9,957 nucleotides of DNA. Origin: an uncultured Eubacteriales bacterium. GTDB lineage: Bacteria; Bacillota; Clostridia; Oscillospirales; Acutalibacteraceae. The stretch spans positions 1-9,957 of the forward strand of contig UQEY01000053.1 of assembly GCA_900540235.1 (NCBI GenBank). Reading direction: 5' to 3'. The notes under the pieces are model-generated. The model was not told the origin of the DNA. It did not search any database and was given only the letters and a program-made list of their open reading frames with translations. The position numbers and the translations under genes were made by a program. Shown one piece after another: positions 1 through 6,960 of this stretch. Positions within the stretch are counted from its first letter, which is position 1, and each line of letters starts with the position of its first letter.

Positions 1-128
1 ATTTTCTTCAAAATATTTATCACACAATATCAAATCGCTCTTGCAAGTATAGTTTATGAAGACTATGCGCTTTTACTAATGAAAAATTTTTACAATTATT
101 TGTTATTGATTATTTAATTATAGAATTT

Positions 129-1382
129 CTATATTAAGTCATTTATTTTAAAGTTTTCAATCTGTTTTAGTATATTTACATTCGTTTTAGTTAATTCTTC
201 AAACTTATCATATTTGCTGAAATAAGCAATACAAATAATCTCAATAGAATAAATAACATAAGGTATAGCTTCAATTTCTTCTTTACTCAATTTGTTAATG
301 CTGTTATATCCCTTAATTAAATTATCTAGTATTTCCTGCCATACCTCAAAATCAATTTGATTATTAAAGCACTCGGATAAAATAGCGGTTGCGCAATAGC
401 AAATATCAAAAATTCGCACATTAACCTCCGTTAAGTCAAAGTCGACAAAGCCTTTAAATTCTTTCCCTGCAAAAATCATATTTGACGGGTTAATATCCCT
501 GTGTATAAGCTGAGTCGGCAATTTATTGATTAGTTTTCCAAATTCATTTTTGTATTTTTCGCAAAGCTCATTTGATAAGTTTGCAACCTTTTGGACCTTA
601 TTAAGATTATTGATACAATCATCATAAATATTAGCCTGTTCAAAATCGTCAATATCATAAAATTTTAATTTATTATGTAGCTTGGCTATATTTTCACCGA
701 TAGTCAAAGCGATTGAAGTATCATTAAAAATATCAACACATTTTAGTTGATTTCCATAAATTCGTTTTGTGACGATAAAATACAATTCTCCACATTGTAA
801 ATAATCATCACCATTATTTAATTTGAAAACTTCTGAAAATAAAGTGCTCTTTTTAATCACAGCAAAATTTGTTGAATATTTCATTACATAGCCATCGCCT
901 ATATAGTATGAATTTTCGCTTTGCTTGCCAGTGTTTTCATTTATAATCGATTTAACTATGCTGTTTTGCAAATTCCAATTAGACAATATTTTTTGTATTT
1001 TGGTTTTTGAAACCATAATATGTTCCTCCTGCAAAATGTTAATCTTATACGGCTTATTACCAATATAAGATTTTGTGAATTTTGACGGAGAGCAACCAAA
1101 TTCTCGCTTAAATGCTTTGTAGAAACCTGCATAAGTATCAAATCCAAATTCAAAAGCAATATCAGTTTTCGACAAATTGTCGTTCAACTCATAAACAGCA
1201 TATAATAATCTTCTTTTGAGTATATATTCGTTCGGTGTAACGCCCAAATACTGCTTGAATAAGCGTACCAAATGAATGTATGAATATCCTGCAATATTGC
1301 ATAAATCGTCATTGTTGATTTCGGATTTTATATTTTCGTCAATGTAATCGAGTACATTTTGAATTATATTTCGAGAATCCAC
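129..1382 (-). CDS. AraC-type HTH domain fused to APH-family phosphotransferase
   Basis: A 417-residue two-domain protein. Residues about 5-105 form an AraC/XylS DNA-binding domain with two helix-turn-helix units: DLCNIAGYSYIHLVRLFKQ, then DIAFEFGFDTYAGFYKAFK followed by the usual FGCSPSKF end. Residues about 140-400 resemble aminoglycoside/choline-kinase-like phosphotransferases. The catalytic loop LIHRDINPSN (D296, N301) and the metal-binding FVDFD (D314, D316) are intact, and K168 in YVMKYS may be the ATP-site lysine. The start is GTG (bases 1380-1382) behind AAAGGAGGG at 1388-1396. The gene is monocistronic here, divergent from the NEAT operon, and much richer in A+T than the operon (14 G/C in bases 601-660), hinting at transfer. 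A second start lies inside at codon 123. Substrate and target promoters are unknown. A resistance role is possible but not shown; the phosphotransferase half may instead sense or modify a small molecule. Confidence 0.88.
   Translation of the reverse strand: MDSRNIIQNVLDYIDENIKSEINNDDLCNIAGYSYIHLVRLFKQYLGVTPNEYILKRRLLYAVYELNDNLSKTDIAFEFGFDTYAGFYKAFKREFGCSPSKFTKSYIGNKPYKINILQEEHIMVSKTKIQKILSNWNLQNSIVKSIINENTGKQSENSYYIGDGYVMKYSTNFAVIKKSTLFSEVFKLNNGDDYLQCGELYFIVTKRIYGNQLKCVDIFNDTSIALTIGENIAKLHNKLKFYDIDDFEQANIYDDCINNLNKVQKVANLSNELCEKYKNEFGKLINKLPTQLIHRDINPSNMIFAGKEFKGFVDFDLTEVNVRIFDICYCATAILSECFNNQIDFEVWQEILDNLIKGYNSINKLSKEEIEAIPYVIYSIEIICIAYFSKYDKFEELTKTNVNILKQIENFKINDLI
1014..1030 (-). promoter_or_regulatory. 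Internal Shine-Dalgarno and ATG at the AraC/APH domain junction
   Basis: On the minus strand AGGAGG (bases 1025-1030) lies 8 nt before an in-frame ATG (1014-1016), which is codon 123 of the fusion gene. The motif is written by the codons for Q118-E119-E120. Initiation here would give a free phosphotransferase of 295 residues without the DNA-binding domain. The match and spacing are as good as at any true start in the window. Whether it is used, or is a relic of a former gene boundary, cannot be told from sequence. Confidence 0.6.
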
Positions 1383-1420
1383 AGTAACCCTCCTTTCATT
1401 TCACTTGCAAGCTTATTTTT

Positions 1421-1429
1421 ATTATATCA
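1421..1429 (-). promoter_or_regulatory. Extended -10 promoter of the araC-aph gene
   Basis: The minus strand reads TGATATAAT, a perfect extended -10 (TGnTATAAT), about 40 nt upstream of the GTG start. No good -35 hexamer is found at 16-18 nt, which is common for extended -10 promoters. The predicted leader is about 30 nt and carries the AAAGGAGGG ribosome binding site. Confidence 0.55.
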
Positions 1430-1755
1430 TAAAATGGTTCGAATATATTTCCTGTTATATCAAAAAAAATTCTTTGCCGATAAACCCTAAAGCATGGTGC
1501 ATTAAATCTAGTTGACCGTGTATACATTACGCATACGAAAAACTCCTTCCAAATTATTCGAGAGAATATTTTGCTGAGTGAAAAACAAAAAGAAAAAATG
1601 CTTAGAAAAAAATTCTCTCTACTATACGGAGAAAAATTCAAGTTTTGTTGATGTGTTTTGAAAGAAAATTTACGAATTATTTTACGCAAAAGAGGTTCGC
1701 CCAAAATGCAGGCTGCGCAATGCGGCAAATTTTACATATATTATAATTTTAAATA
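1430..1755. other. Intergenic region without a recognisable gene
   Basis: This stretch separates the divergent araC-aph gene and NEAT operon. A 110-codon open frame on the minus strand (1396-1728) has low-complexity Phe/Ser/Arg-rich content and no recognisable domain, and its 3' end overlaps the araC-aph promoter, so I do not call it a gene. The region holds one long hairpin (1560-1619) and a short G+C-richer patch (about 1690-1730) unlike the surrounding AT-rich DNA. No tRNA, riboswitch or CRISPR repeat was recognised. Confidence 0.55.
1560..1619. repeat. Long imperfect inverted repeat (hairpin)
   Basis: GAGAGAAT (1560-1567) pairs with ATTCTCTC (1612-1619). Further in, TTTT pairs with AAAA and CTGAG with CTTAG (one G-U), leaving an A-rich loop of about 22 nt. 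The total is about 17 paired bases in 60 nt. It lies between two divergent promoters, so it is not an obvious terminator of a mapped gene. It could be a small mobile-element remnant or an RNA hairpin. Confidence 0.45.
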
Positions 1756-1784
1756 TTGACTTTTCAGTTGTCTTTTGATAGAAT
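1756..1784 (+). promoter_or_regulatory. Sigma-A promoter of the NEAT-ECF-ABC operon
   Basis: TTGACT (1756-1761) and TAGAAT (1779-1784) are separated by exactly 17 bp, each one mismatch from consensus. Transcription should start near base 1791, at the first palindrome, leaving a leader of about 70 nt. It is the only good promoter seen upstream of the seven genes, whose internal gaps are too short for others. Confidence 0.75.
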
Positions 1785-1789
1785 AACCT

Positions 1790-1842
1790 CGGTTAGCCTG
1801 CGCTAACCGTAAATTTTATCATTGGGTTAGCTTTCGCTAACT
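1790..1842 (+). promoter_or_regulatory. Two tandem GTTAGC-N4-GCTAAC palindromes (probable operator)
   Basis: The first is CGGTTAGC-CTGC-GCTAACCG (1790-1809), with perfect 8-bp arms covering the predicted transcription start. The second is GTTAGC-TTTC-GCTAAC (1826-1841), with 6-bp arms. Their centres are 34 bp apart. The arms are conserved while the four central bases differ, as expected for a duplicated protein-binding site. The half-site GGTTAG recalls DtxR-type iron boxes, but the spacing between half-sites is wider than in that box. As RNA, both would form tetraloop hairpins ahead of the GGAGG (1849-1853) ribosome binding site, so an RNA-level role is the alternative. Confidence 0.65.
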
Positions 1843-1859
1843 AAATACGGAGGACAAAT

Positions 1860-2543
1860 ATGTTTAAAAGATTATCGATTTCATTGACAGCAATAGTTTT
1901 TGCACTTGCACTTACCTGCTCTTCATTCAGTGCGTTTGCAATGGGTCCGAGCAAGGACGGCGTTTACGAAGTGCCGATTGAAATGTGGCACGCAGAAAAA
2001 GAAAGAACATCTATGGGTGACAGCTATATTGTTCACACCGCACTTCTAACGGTTGACGGTGATGAAAAAACACTTACAATAGCCCCTGCCGAAACAACAA
2101 GCGATATGCAATTTTGGTATTACAAGGACGGCTCTGTTGAGGGCGACACAGTAGAAGTTGAGCAAAAGAATAATGTTGAAATTGACGGCACTGAATATGA
2201 AACGGCTTTTGAATTTCCGATTAAGAGCGACAATGAATTTGTTGGCGTTAAATTTGCCGCATCTGCTATGCCGCTTTCACCGTCTGCAAGAATTAAAATA
2301 GACTATGACAGTGCCGAAAAAGTAGGCGATGTAGAAAAAGAAACAACTACCGAAGCTACAACAAAAGAAACCACAACCGAGCAGACAACAACTACCACGC
2401 AAGCAGTTAGTGAAACTGCAACAGCAGTAACCGAACAAGAAAGCGCTTCAAAAAGCAAAACTCCGGTAATTATCGGCGTTGTTGCAGGCGTAGTTGTTAT
2501 CGGTGCGATAGTAGTAATTATCATTAAGAAAAAGTCAAACTGA
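1860..2543 (+). CDS. Membrane-anchored NEAT-domain protein (putative heme/hemoprotein receptor)
   Basis: A 227-residue exported protein. Residues 1-27 are a signal peptide ending SAFA. Residues about 33-155 match the NEAT (iron-transport-associated) fold: GVYEVPIEMWHA, the S51-M52 pair of the heme-pocket helix, the FWYYKDG strand, and the closing strand ARIKIDYDSAEKV. Residues about 160-195 are a Thr/Glu-rich spacer, and 202-222 a membrane helix followed by KKKSN. There is no LPXTG sorting signal, so it is likely held by the C-terminal helix with the NEAT domain outside. NEAT domains bind heme or hemoproteins in Gram-positive bacteria. The Tyr-x3-Tyr heme motif of Isd proteins is not evident (Y149 is followed by E153), so ligand binding may differ. 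It is first in the operon and 10 nt from the ECF S-component gene. Start: GGAGG 6 nt before the ATG. Confidence 0.85.
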   Translation: MFKRLSISLTAIVFALALTCSSFSAFAMGPSKDGVYEVPIEMWHAEKERTSMGDSYIVHTALLTVDGDEKTLTIAPAETTSDMQFWYYKDGSVEGDTVEVEQKNNVEIDGTEYETAFEFPIKSDNEFVGVKFAASAMPLSPSARIKIDYDSAEKVGDVEKETTTEATTKETTTEQTTTTTQAVSETATAVTEQESASKSKTPVIIGVVAGVVVIGAIVVIIIKKKSN

Positions 2544-2553
2544 TAGGTGAAGT

Positions 2554-3129
2554 ATGAAAAAAATATTTAAAAAGTTTCAAGTGAAAGATTTTGTGTTTTT
2601 GGCTGTCTTATCCGCAGCGATGACATTGTGCGGCGGAATAACGATGCCGCTTGTTATGCACACCACCGTTTTCGGACTGCGTAACATGGCAGCCGCACCG
2701 ATTTATTCGATTTTTGTTGCAATCGGTCTTATGAAAGTGAGAAAGCCGGGTGCACTCACAATTATCGGACTTTTTTCGGGCGCACCGCTGATTTTCTTTT
2801 CGACGGTTATGTTTTTTAACAATTTTGTTTCCGCAATCATAGCGGAATTGATTATGCTTTTGATTTTCAAAGGCTATCAAAAGAAAGTTTCCGTTTTCAT
2901 TACAACAGGAATATATATGCCGTTTTCACTTCCGATTTCTGTTCTGTTCAGCCTTTGGCTCAATGGGCAAAGTTACGCTCAGCTTACAGCAAATCCGAAA
3001 ATTTCTGTTTTAACATCAATCGGCACAATTATATTGGCATTTTTGGGTGCGGTAATCGGAATGAAAATCGCCGCAGAACTTCAAAAGGCAGGCAAATTAA
3101 AACCGTACGGAGAAGATGACAATGCTTGA
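2554..3129 (+). CDS. ECF transporter S component, MptD/Trep_Strep type
   Basis: A 191-residue integral membrane protein with about five or six hydrophobic segments (roughly residues 12-35, 40-60, 64-84, 86-108, 112-135 and 147-170). It resembles the MptD/Trep_Strep family of substrate-binding S components of energy-coupling-factor importers; the KDFVFLAVLSAAMT start and GLRNMAAAPIYSIF segment are typical. The S component sets substrate specificity, and this family has no single agreed substrate. The operon (NEAT protein upstream, EcfT and EcfA downstream) suggests heme or another tetrapyrrole, by analogy with ECF-type heme uptake reported in streptococci and lactic acid bacteria. A GGTGA motif precedes the ATG. 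Its 3' end overlaps ecfT by 8 nt, implying translational coupling. Family call fairly sure; substrate inferred. Confidence 0.82.
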   Translation: MKKIFKKFQVKDFVFLAVLSAAMTLCGGITMPLVMHTTVFGLRNMAAAPIYSIFVAIGLMKVRKPGALTIIGLFSGAPLIFFSTVMFFNNFVSAIIAELIMLLIFKGYQKKVSVFITTGIYMPFSLPISVLFSLWLNGQSYAQLTANPKISVLTSIGTIILAFLGAVIGMKIAAELQKAGKLKPYGEDDNA

Positions 3130-3811
3130 AACATTTGAGGTTAAAAAGCCTTTTTATCCGCTGATTTCATTTTCAGTTTCCGTAATAGTGCTGATATTCG
3201 GAATGCTTTTTTCCAAAAATCTTTTGGCTTTTGCTTTTGCCACGGCAATTTTTGTGCTTTACTCGGTATTCGGTCTTTTTAAAAGCACATGGAAAATGAC
3301 CGTTGCAATGGCGATTTGCGGACTTATTATTGGCGGTCTGTCATTTTTGACAAACAGAAGTTTGGACGCATTTTGGCAAACGCTTTTAAGAATGATTCTC
3401 TTGGGATTGTGTGCCGTGCCGATGGTAAGCACATCACCCTGCGATTTAACACGCTGTCTTGCAAAGCTGAAATGCCCGAGAGTTATAACGCTCGGTATGC
3501 TTGTAACACTTAAATTTATTCCGGTTTTAGCAGGTGAAATAAAGCAGATTTGGGAGGCGATGAAGGTCAGAGGTGCAAATATGAATTGGTACCGACCGAG
3601 TTGCATTTACCGTGCGTTTATTATTCCACTCGTTATGCGAATCATCGGAATATCGGATACTCTTTCCCTTTCGCTTGAAACAAGGGCATTTACACTTGAT
3701 GACAGTACAAGCTCGGTATATAAAGTAATAAAAATAAAAGCAAGGGATTTCGTATTTCTTGCCTGTGTAATCGTGCTTTGTGCAGGCGGAGGTATTATGA
3801 TATGGGCATAG
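3122..3811 (+). CDS. ecfT: ECF transporter transmembrane component EcfT
   Basis: A 229-residue membrane protein that would couple the S component to the ATPases. Hydrophobic segments lie near residues 13-50, 56-76, 83-100 and 205-227. The two cytoplasmic coupling motifs typical of EcfT are visible: AMKVRGA (residues 146-152, R150) and LETRAF (E186-R188), the second with Ala in place of the usual Gly. I take the ATG at 3122 rather than 3116, because GGAG (3109-3112) is 9 nt from the former and only 3 nt from the latter. The gene overlaps the S component upstream and the ATPase gene downstream (10 nt), so the three proteins are likely made in coupled amounts. Confidence 0.88.
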   Translation: MLETFEVKKPFYPLISFSVSVIVLIFGMLFSKNLLAFAFATAIFVLYSVFGLFKSTWKMTVAMAICGLIIGGLSFLTNRSLDAFWQTLLRMILLGLCAVPMVSTSPCDLTRCLAKLKCPRVITLGMLVTLKFIPVLAGEIKQIWEAMKVRGANMNWYRPSCIYRAFIIPLVMRIIGISDTLSLSLETRAFTLDDSTSSVYKVIKIKARDFVFLACVIVLCAGGGIMIWA

Positions 3812-5202
3812 CGATAAGACTGAAAGATGTTTCTTTTAAATATGACGGTGCTAAAGAAAATGTGCTTGAAAATATAAATCTCACCGTGGAATACGGCGAA
3901 ACCGTACTTTTGTCGGGCGTTTCCGGCGAGGGGAAAAGCACCCTGCTTTCTATAATAAACGGCGTTATTCCGTTCGTCAATTCGGGCAAATTTTCGGGCA
4001 GTGTGGAAATAGACGGCAAGGATGTTACAAAGCTAAAAATCAGCGAGCGTTCAAAGCTAATCGGCACTGTGCTTCAAAATGCGGACGAACAAATTATTTA
4101 TGATTTAGTAAACGATGAAATCGCTTTCGGCTGCGAAAATCTCAATATTCCGTCCGAAGAAATCGACAGACGCATTGAACGATTCACAATGCTTATGCAA
4201 ATAGAAAAAAACGCAAAAACGAAAACGCTTTCAGGAGGTCAAAAACAACGACTGATAACCGCCTCCACCCTTGCGATGGAGCAAAAAATCATTATTCTTG
4301 ACGAACCGCTTGCAAATTTGGACACTCACACAGCACACATTTTGCTGAAAGCACTTCGTGATTTGGCAAACAGCGGATATGCCGTCTTAATAGTTGAGCA
4401 CAGGCTTGATGTTGTGAAAAACTACATAGATAAAGTTATGCGAATCGAAAATAAACAGCTTTTTACAAGCACGGATATAAACGACTTGAACAGCGGAATA
4501 AAAACAATTCCTCATGCCGACGGTTCTTTGCCCGGCGAAGTGCTTATAAAAGGCGAAAAACTTTTCTTTGCCGCAGGCGACAGAAATATTATAGACGGGC
4601 TTGATATAGAAATTCGGGCAGGCGAACGAATAGTTTTGCTCGGTGAAAACGGATGCGGAAAAACCACCCTTATGCGCATGCTTGCAAGGCTGAATAAGCC
4701 GAGTGACGGTGCGCTCAGCCAAACAATAACAAAAGGCAAAAAAGCAAACAGCAAATGGTTTTCAAAGGTGGGATATGTTTACCAAAATCCAACCTATCAG
4801 CTTTTTATGCCAACGCTTTTAAGCGAGATTTCCTTTAAGGCAAAAAGTGAGGAAACGGCAAGGGAAATGATAAACGCCTTTGGGCTTTCGGGACTTGAAC
4901 AGAGGCATCCGCAATCACTTTCCGAAGGGCAAAAACGGCGTGCCTCCATTGCCGCCGTCTGTGCAAGCGAACCGACAGTGCTGTTTCTTGACGAACCGAC
5001 GGTGGGTCAGGATTACGAAAACCTTTGTAAAACGGTTGAAACCGTAAATAAAATAAACAAGAACCTCGGCACGGCAATTGTTACCGTAACACACGATAAA
5101 CGATGTGCCGGTGCTCTTGCAGACAGAGTGCTGATTATGGAAAACGGTAAAATATCACGGCAAGGCGATTACCGCCTCGCAAATGAATTTTTGGATAAAT
5201 AA
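3802..5202 (+). CDS. ecfA: Fused tandem ECF ATPase (EcfA1-EcfA2)
   Basis: A 466-residue protein with two complete ABC ATPase domains, supplying both ATPases of the ECF importer. Domain 1: Walker A GVSGEGKST (39-47), Q-loop in LQNADEQ, signature LSGGQKQR (143-150), Walker B ILDEP (D167, E168), H in VEHR. Domain 2: Walker A GENGCGKTT (281-289), Q-loop in YQNPTYQ, signature LSEGQKRR (373-380), Walker B FLDEP (D397, E398), H in THD. Both sites look competent; the second signature has Glu for Gly. An upstream in-frame TTG (3778) would add eight residues (MCRRRYYD), but GGAGG at 3788-3792 is 9 nt before the ATG at 3802 and decides the start. A dedicated fused ATPase beside its own S and T genes marks a group I, single-substrate ECF transporter. 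Confidence 0.92.
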   Translation: MGIAIRLKDVSFKYDGAKENVLENINLTVEYGETVLLSGVSGEGKSTLLSIINGVIPFVNSGKFSGSVEIDGKDVTKLKISERSKLIGTVLQNADEQIIYDLVNDEIAFGCENLNIPSEEIDRRIERFTMLMQIEKNAKTKTLSGGQKQRLITASTLAMEQKIIILDEPLANLDTHTAHILLKALRDLANSGYAVLIVEHRLDVVKNYIDKVMRIENKQLFTSTDINDLNSGIKTIPHADGSLPGEVLIKGEKLFFAAGDRNIIDGLDIEIRAGERIVLLGENGCGKTTLMRMLARLNKPSDGALSQTITKGKKANSKWFSKVGYVYQNPTYQLFMPTLLSEISFKAKSEETAREMINAFGLSGLEQRHPQSLSEGQKRRASIAAVCASEPTVLFLDEPTVGQDYENLCKTVETVNKINKNLGTAIVTVTHDKRCAGALADRVLIMENGKISRQGDYRLANEFLDK

Positions 5203-5223
5203 CTTAATTGAGGGAGAAAAGAA

Positions 5224-6960
5224 ATGATTAAAACAAGACTTATAGAGCAAGTACCTTCTTCAAAGAAGTACATTGCCCTAACAGTTCTTGCGCAATGGTT
5301 GAAAACGGTTGCAAACATCGTTATGATTTTTATTCTTTCAAACCTACTTGCGCAAATTCTCGACGGTAAAGCGTTTGATTTTAAAGGACTTTTGCCTTAT
5401 TTGGGCGCAATTGCGGTGGTTATGCTTGTACGCTATCTTTGCGGCTACGCAAGTTCACAAACTTCGTTTTACGCTTCAAGCGAAGTAAAAAAAGTGCTTA
5501 GACAAAAGATGTATAAAAAACTTACACGAATGGGAGCGTCTTACAGCGAAAAGGTATCCACATCGGAGGTAATACAGGTTTTTGTTGAGGGCGTAGACCA
5601 ACTTGAACTTTATTTCGGTAAGTATTTACCGCAGTTTTTCTTTGCAATGCTTGCACCGATAACGCTTTTTGCCGTGCTTGTGTTCGTAAGCTGGAAAGCG
5701 TCGGTGGTGCTTCTTATTTGTGTACCGCTTATTCCCCTTTCTATTGTTGCAGTTCAAAAAATCGCAAAAAGACTTCTCAGCAAATATTGGGGAGTATACA
5801 CAAACCTCGGCGATACTTTCCTTGAAAATATCCAAGGCTTAACAACACTCAAAGTTTATCAGGCGGATGAACGCAAGAATGTTGAAATGAATGAAAAAGC
5901 CGAAGAATTCAGAAGAATTACCATGAAAGTTCTTACAATGCAACTCAATTCCGTAAGCGTTATGGATATTGTTGCATATGCAGGAAGTGCAATAGGTGTA
6001 GTAATTGCAATCGTTCAGGTAAAAAACGGCACAATCACTTTACCTCAGGCATTTTTAATCATTATGCTTGCGGCTGATTTCTTTTTACCGCTCAGGCTTC
6101 TCGGTTCGTTTTTCCATGTGGCAATGAACGGTATGGCGGCAAGCGACAAACTCTTTAAGTTGCTTGATACAAAAGAGGACGAACACGGAGCAGAAATTCC
6201 GGAAAATCTTGACGGAGATATCGAAATTAAAGACCTTTCCTTTTCTTATGACGGTGAAAAAATCGTACTTAACGATATTTCGGCAACCTTTAAAAAACAC
6301 GAGCTTATAAGCATAGTAGGCGAATCGGGTTGCGGCAAAAGCACACTTGCCTCTTTACTTTGCGGCACCACTAAAGGCTACAGCGGCAGTATAACAATCG
6401 GCGGTGTTGAAATAAAAGATATTGATGAAAAAACACTTATGAACAATATCACAGCCGTAAACTTTAACTCCTACATTTTTGCAGGAACGGTCAGAGAAAA
6501 TATGCTCATAGCCGATAAAAATGCAAGTGACGAAAAGATGATTGAAGCATTAAAAATGGTAAATCTCTGGTCGTTTCTCAGCGAGCAAGACGGACTTGAT
6601 ACTAAACTTAATCAACAAGGCAGTAATTTTTCGGGCGGACAAAGACAAAGGCTTGCGATTGCAAGAGCCTTGCTTCACAACACACCGATATATGTTTTTG
6701 ACGAAGTGACTTCAAACATAGACGCTGAAAGTGAAAACGACATTATGGCCGTTATTCAAAATATGGCTAAAATCAAAACCGTTATTCTTATTTCCCACAG
6801 GCTTGAAAATGTGGTGGGCAGTGATAAAATTCTTCTGCTTGATAAAGGCAAAATTGAGGAAAGCGGTACTCATTCTAAGCTTATGTCTCTTAATAAAAAA
6901 TACAAGCTGATGTATTCCACTCAAGCTGAACTTGAAAAATATGCAAAGGAGGAAGCGTAA
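5224..6960 (+). CDS. ABC half-transporter, CydD-like, first subunit
   Basis: A 578-residue exporter-type ABC protein with an N-terminal membrane domain (about residues 15-310, six predicted helices) and a C-terminal ATPase. Motifs: Walker A GESGCGKST (366-374), signature NFSGGQRQR (468-476), Walker B VFDEVTS (D493, E494), H-loop ISHR (H525). At the Q-loop the usual Gln is Phe (F414, in AVNFNSYIF). It pairs with the next gene as a heterodimer and resembles CydDC-type transporters rather than classical multidrug pumps. CydDC of E. coli is linked to heme handling and thiol export, which fits the NEAT/ECF context, but substrate and direction are inferred. The gap from ecfA is 21 nt with a GGGAG site. 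Its 3' end carries AAAGGAGG, the binding site for the next gene. Confidence 0.85.
   Translation: MIKTRLIEQVPSSKKYIALTVLAQWLKTVANIVMIFILSNLLAQILDGKAFDFKGLLPYLGAIAVVMLVRYLCGYASSQTSFYASSEVKKVLRQKMYKKLTRMGASYSEKVSTSEVIQVFVEGVDQLELYFGKYLPQFFFAMLAPITLFAVLVFVSWKASVVLLICVPLIPLSIVAVQKIAKRLLSKYWGVYTNLGDTFLENIQGLTTLKVYQADERKNVEMNEKAEEFRRITMKVLTMQLNSVSVMDIVAYAGSAIGVVIAIVQVKNGTITLPQAFLIIMLAADFFLPLRLLGSFFHVAMNGMAASDKLFKLLDTKEDEHGAEIPENLDGDIEIKDLSFSYDGEKIVLNDISATFKKHELISIVGESGCGKSTLASLLCGTTKGYSGSITIGGVEIKDIDEKTLMNNITAVNFNSYIFAGTVRENMLIADKNASDEKMIEALKMVNLWSFLSEQDGLDTKLNQQGSNFSGGQRQRLAIARALLHNTPIYVFDEVTSNIDAESENDIMAVIQNMAKIKTVILISHRLENVVGSDKILLLDKGKIEESGTHSKLMSLNKKYKLMYSTQAELEKYAKEEA

Noticed and set aside
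40..47. Octamer palindrome CTTGCAAG here and again at 1404-1411, flanking the araC-aph gene
   Set aside because: The same octamer occurs inside the ABC gene near 7890 and 8416 because Leu-Ala codons ctt-gca are common here, so it is not a specific flanking repeat.
1..117. Open frame on the plus strand entering from the left edge and ending at TAA (38 codons)
   Set aside because: It could be the end of a gene outside the window, but the peptide is hydrophobic, unremarkable and too short to support a call.
119..133. Perfect palindrome TATAGAA-T-TTCTATA over the araC-aph stop codon
   Set aside because: All-AT-type arms with a 1-base centre and no following U-tract; not convincing as a terminator or operator.
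1396..1728. A 110-codon open frame on the minus strand between the divergent genes
   Set aside because: Low-complexity residues with no recognisable domain. It overlaps the araC-aph promoter and contains a palindromic hairpin, so it is best read as non-coding.
1790..1809. Classical DtxR/IdeR iron box
   Set aside because: Half-sites GGTTAG and CTAACC are present, but the gap is 6 bp instead of about 1 bp, so the classical box is not matched; kept only as a generic operator.
3778..3801. Upstream TTG start for the fused ECF ATPase
   Set aside because: It has no ribosome binding site at proper distance, while GGAGG lies 9 nt before the ATG at 3802.
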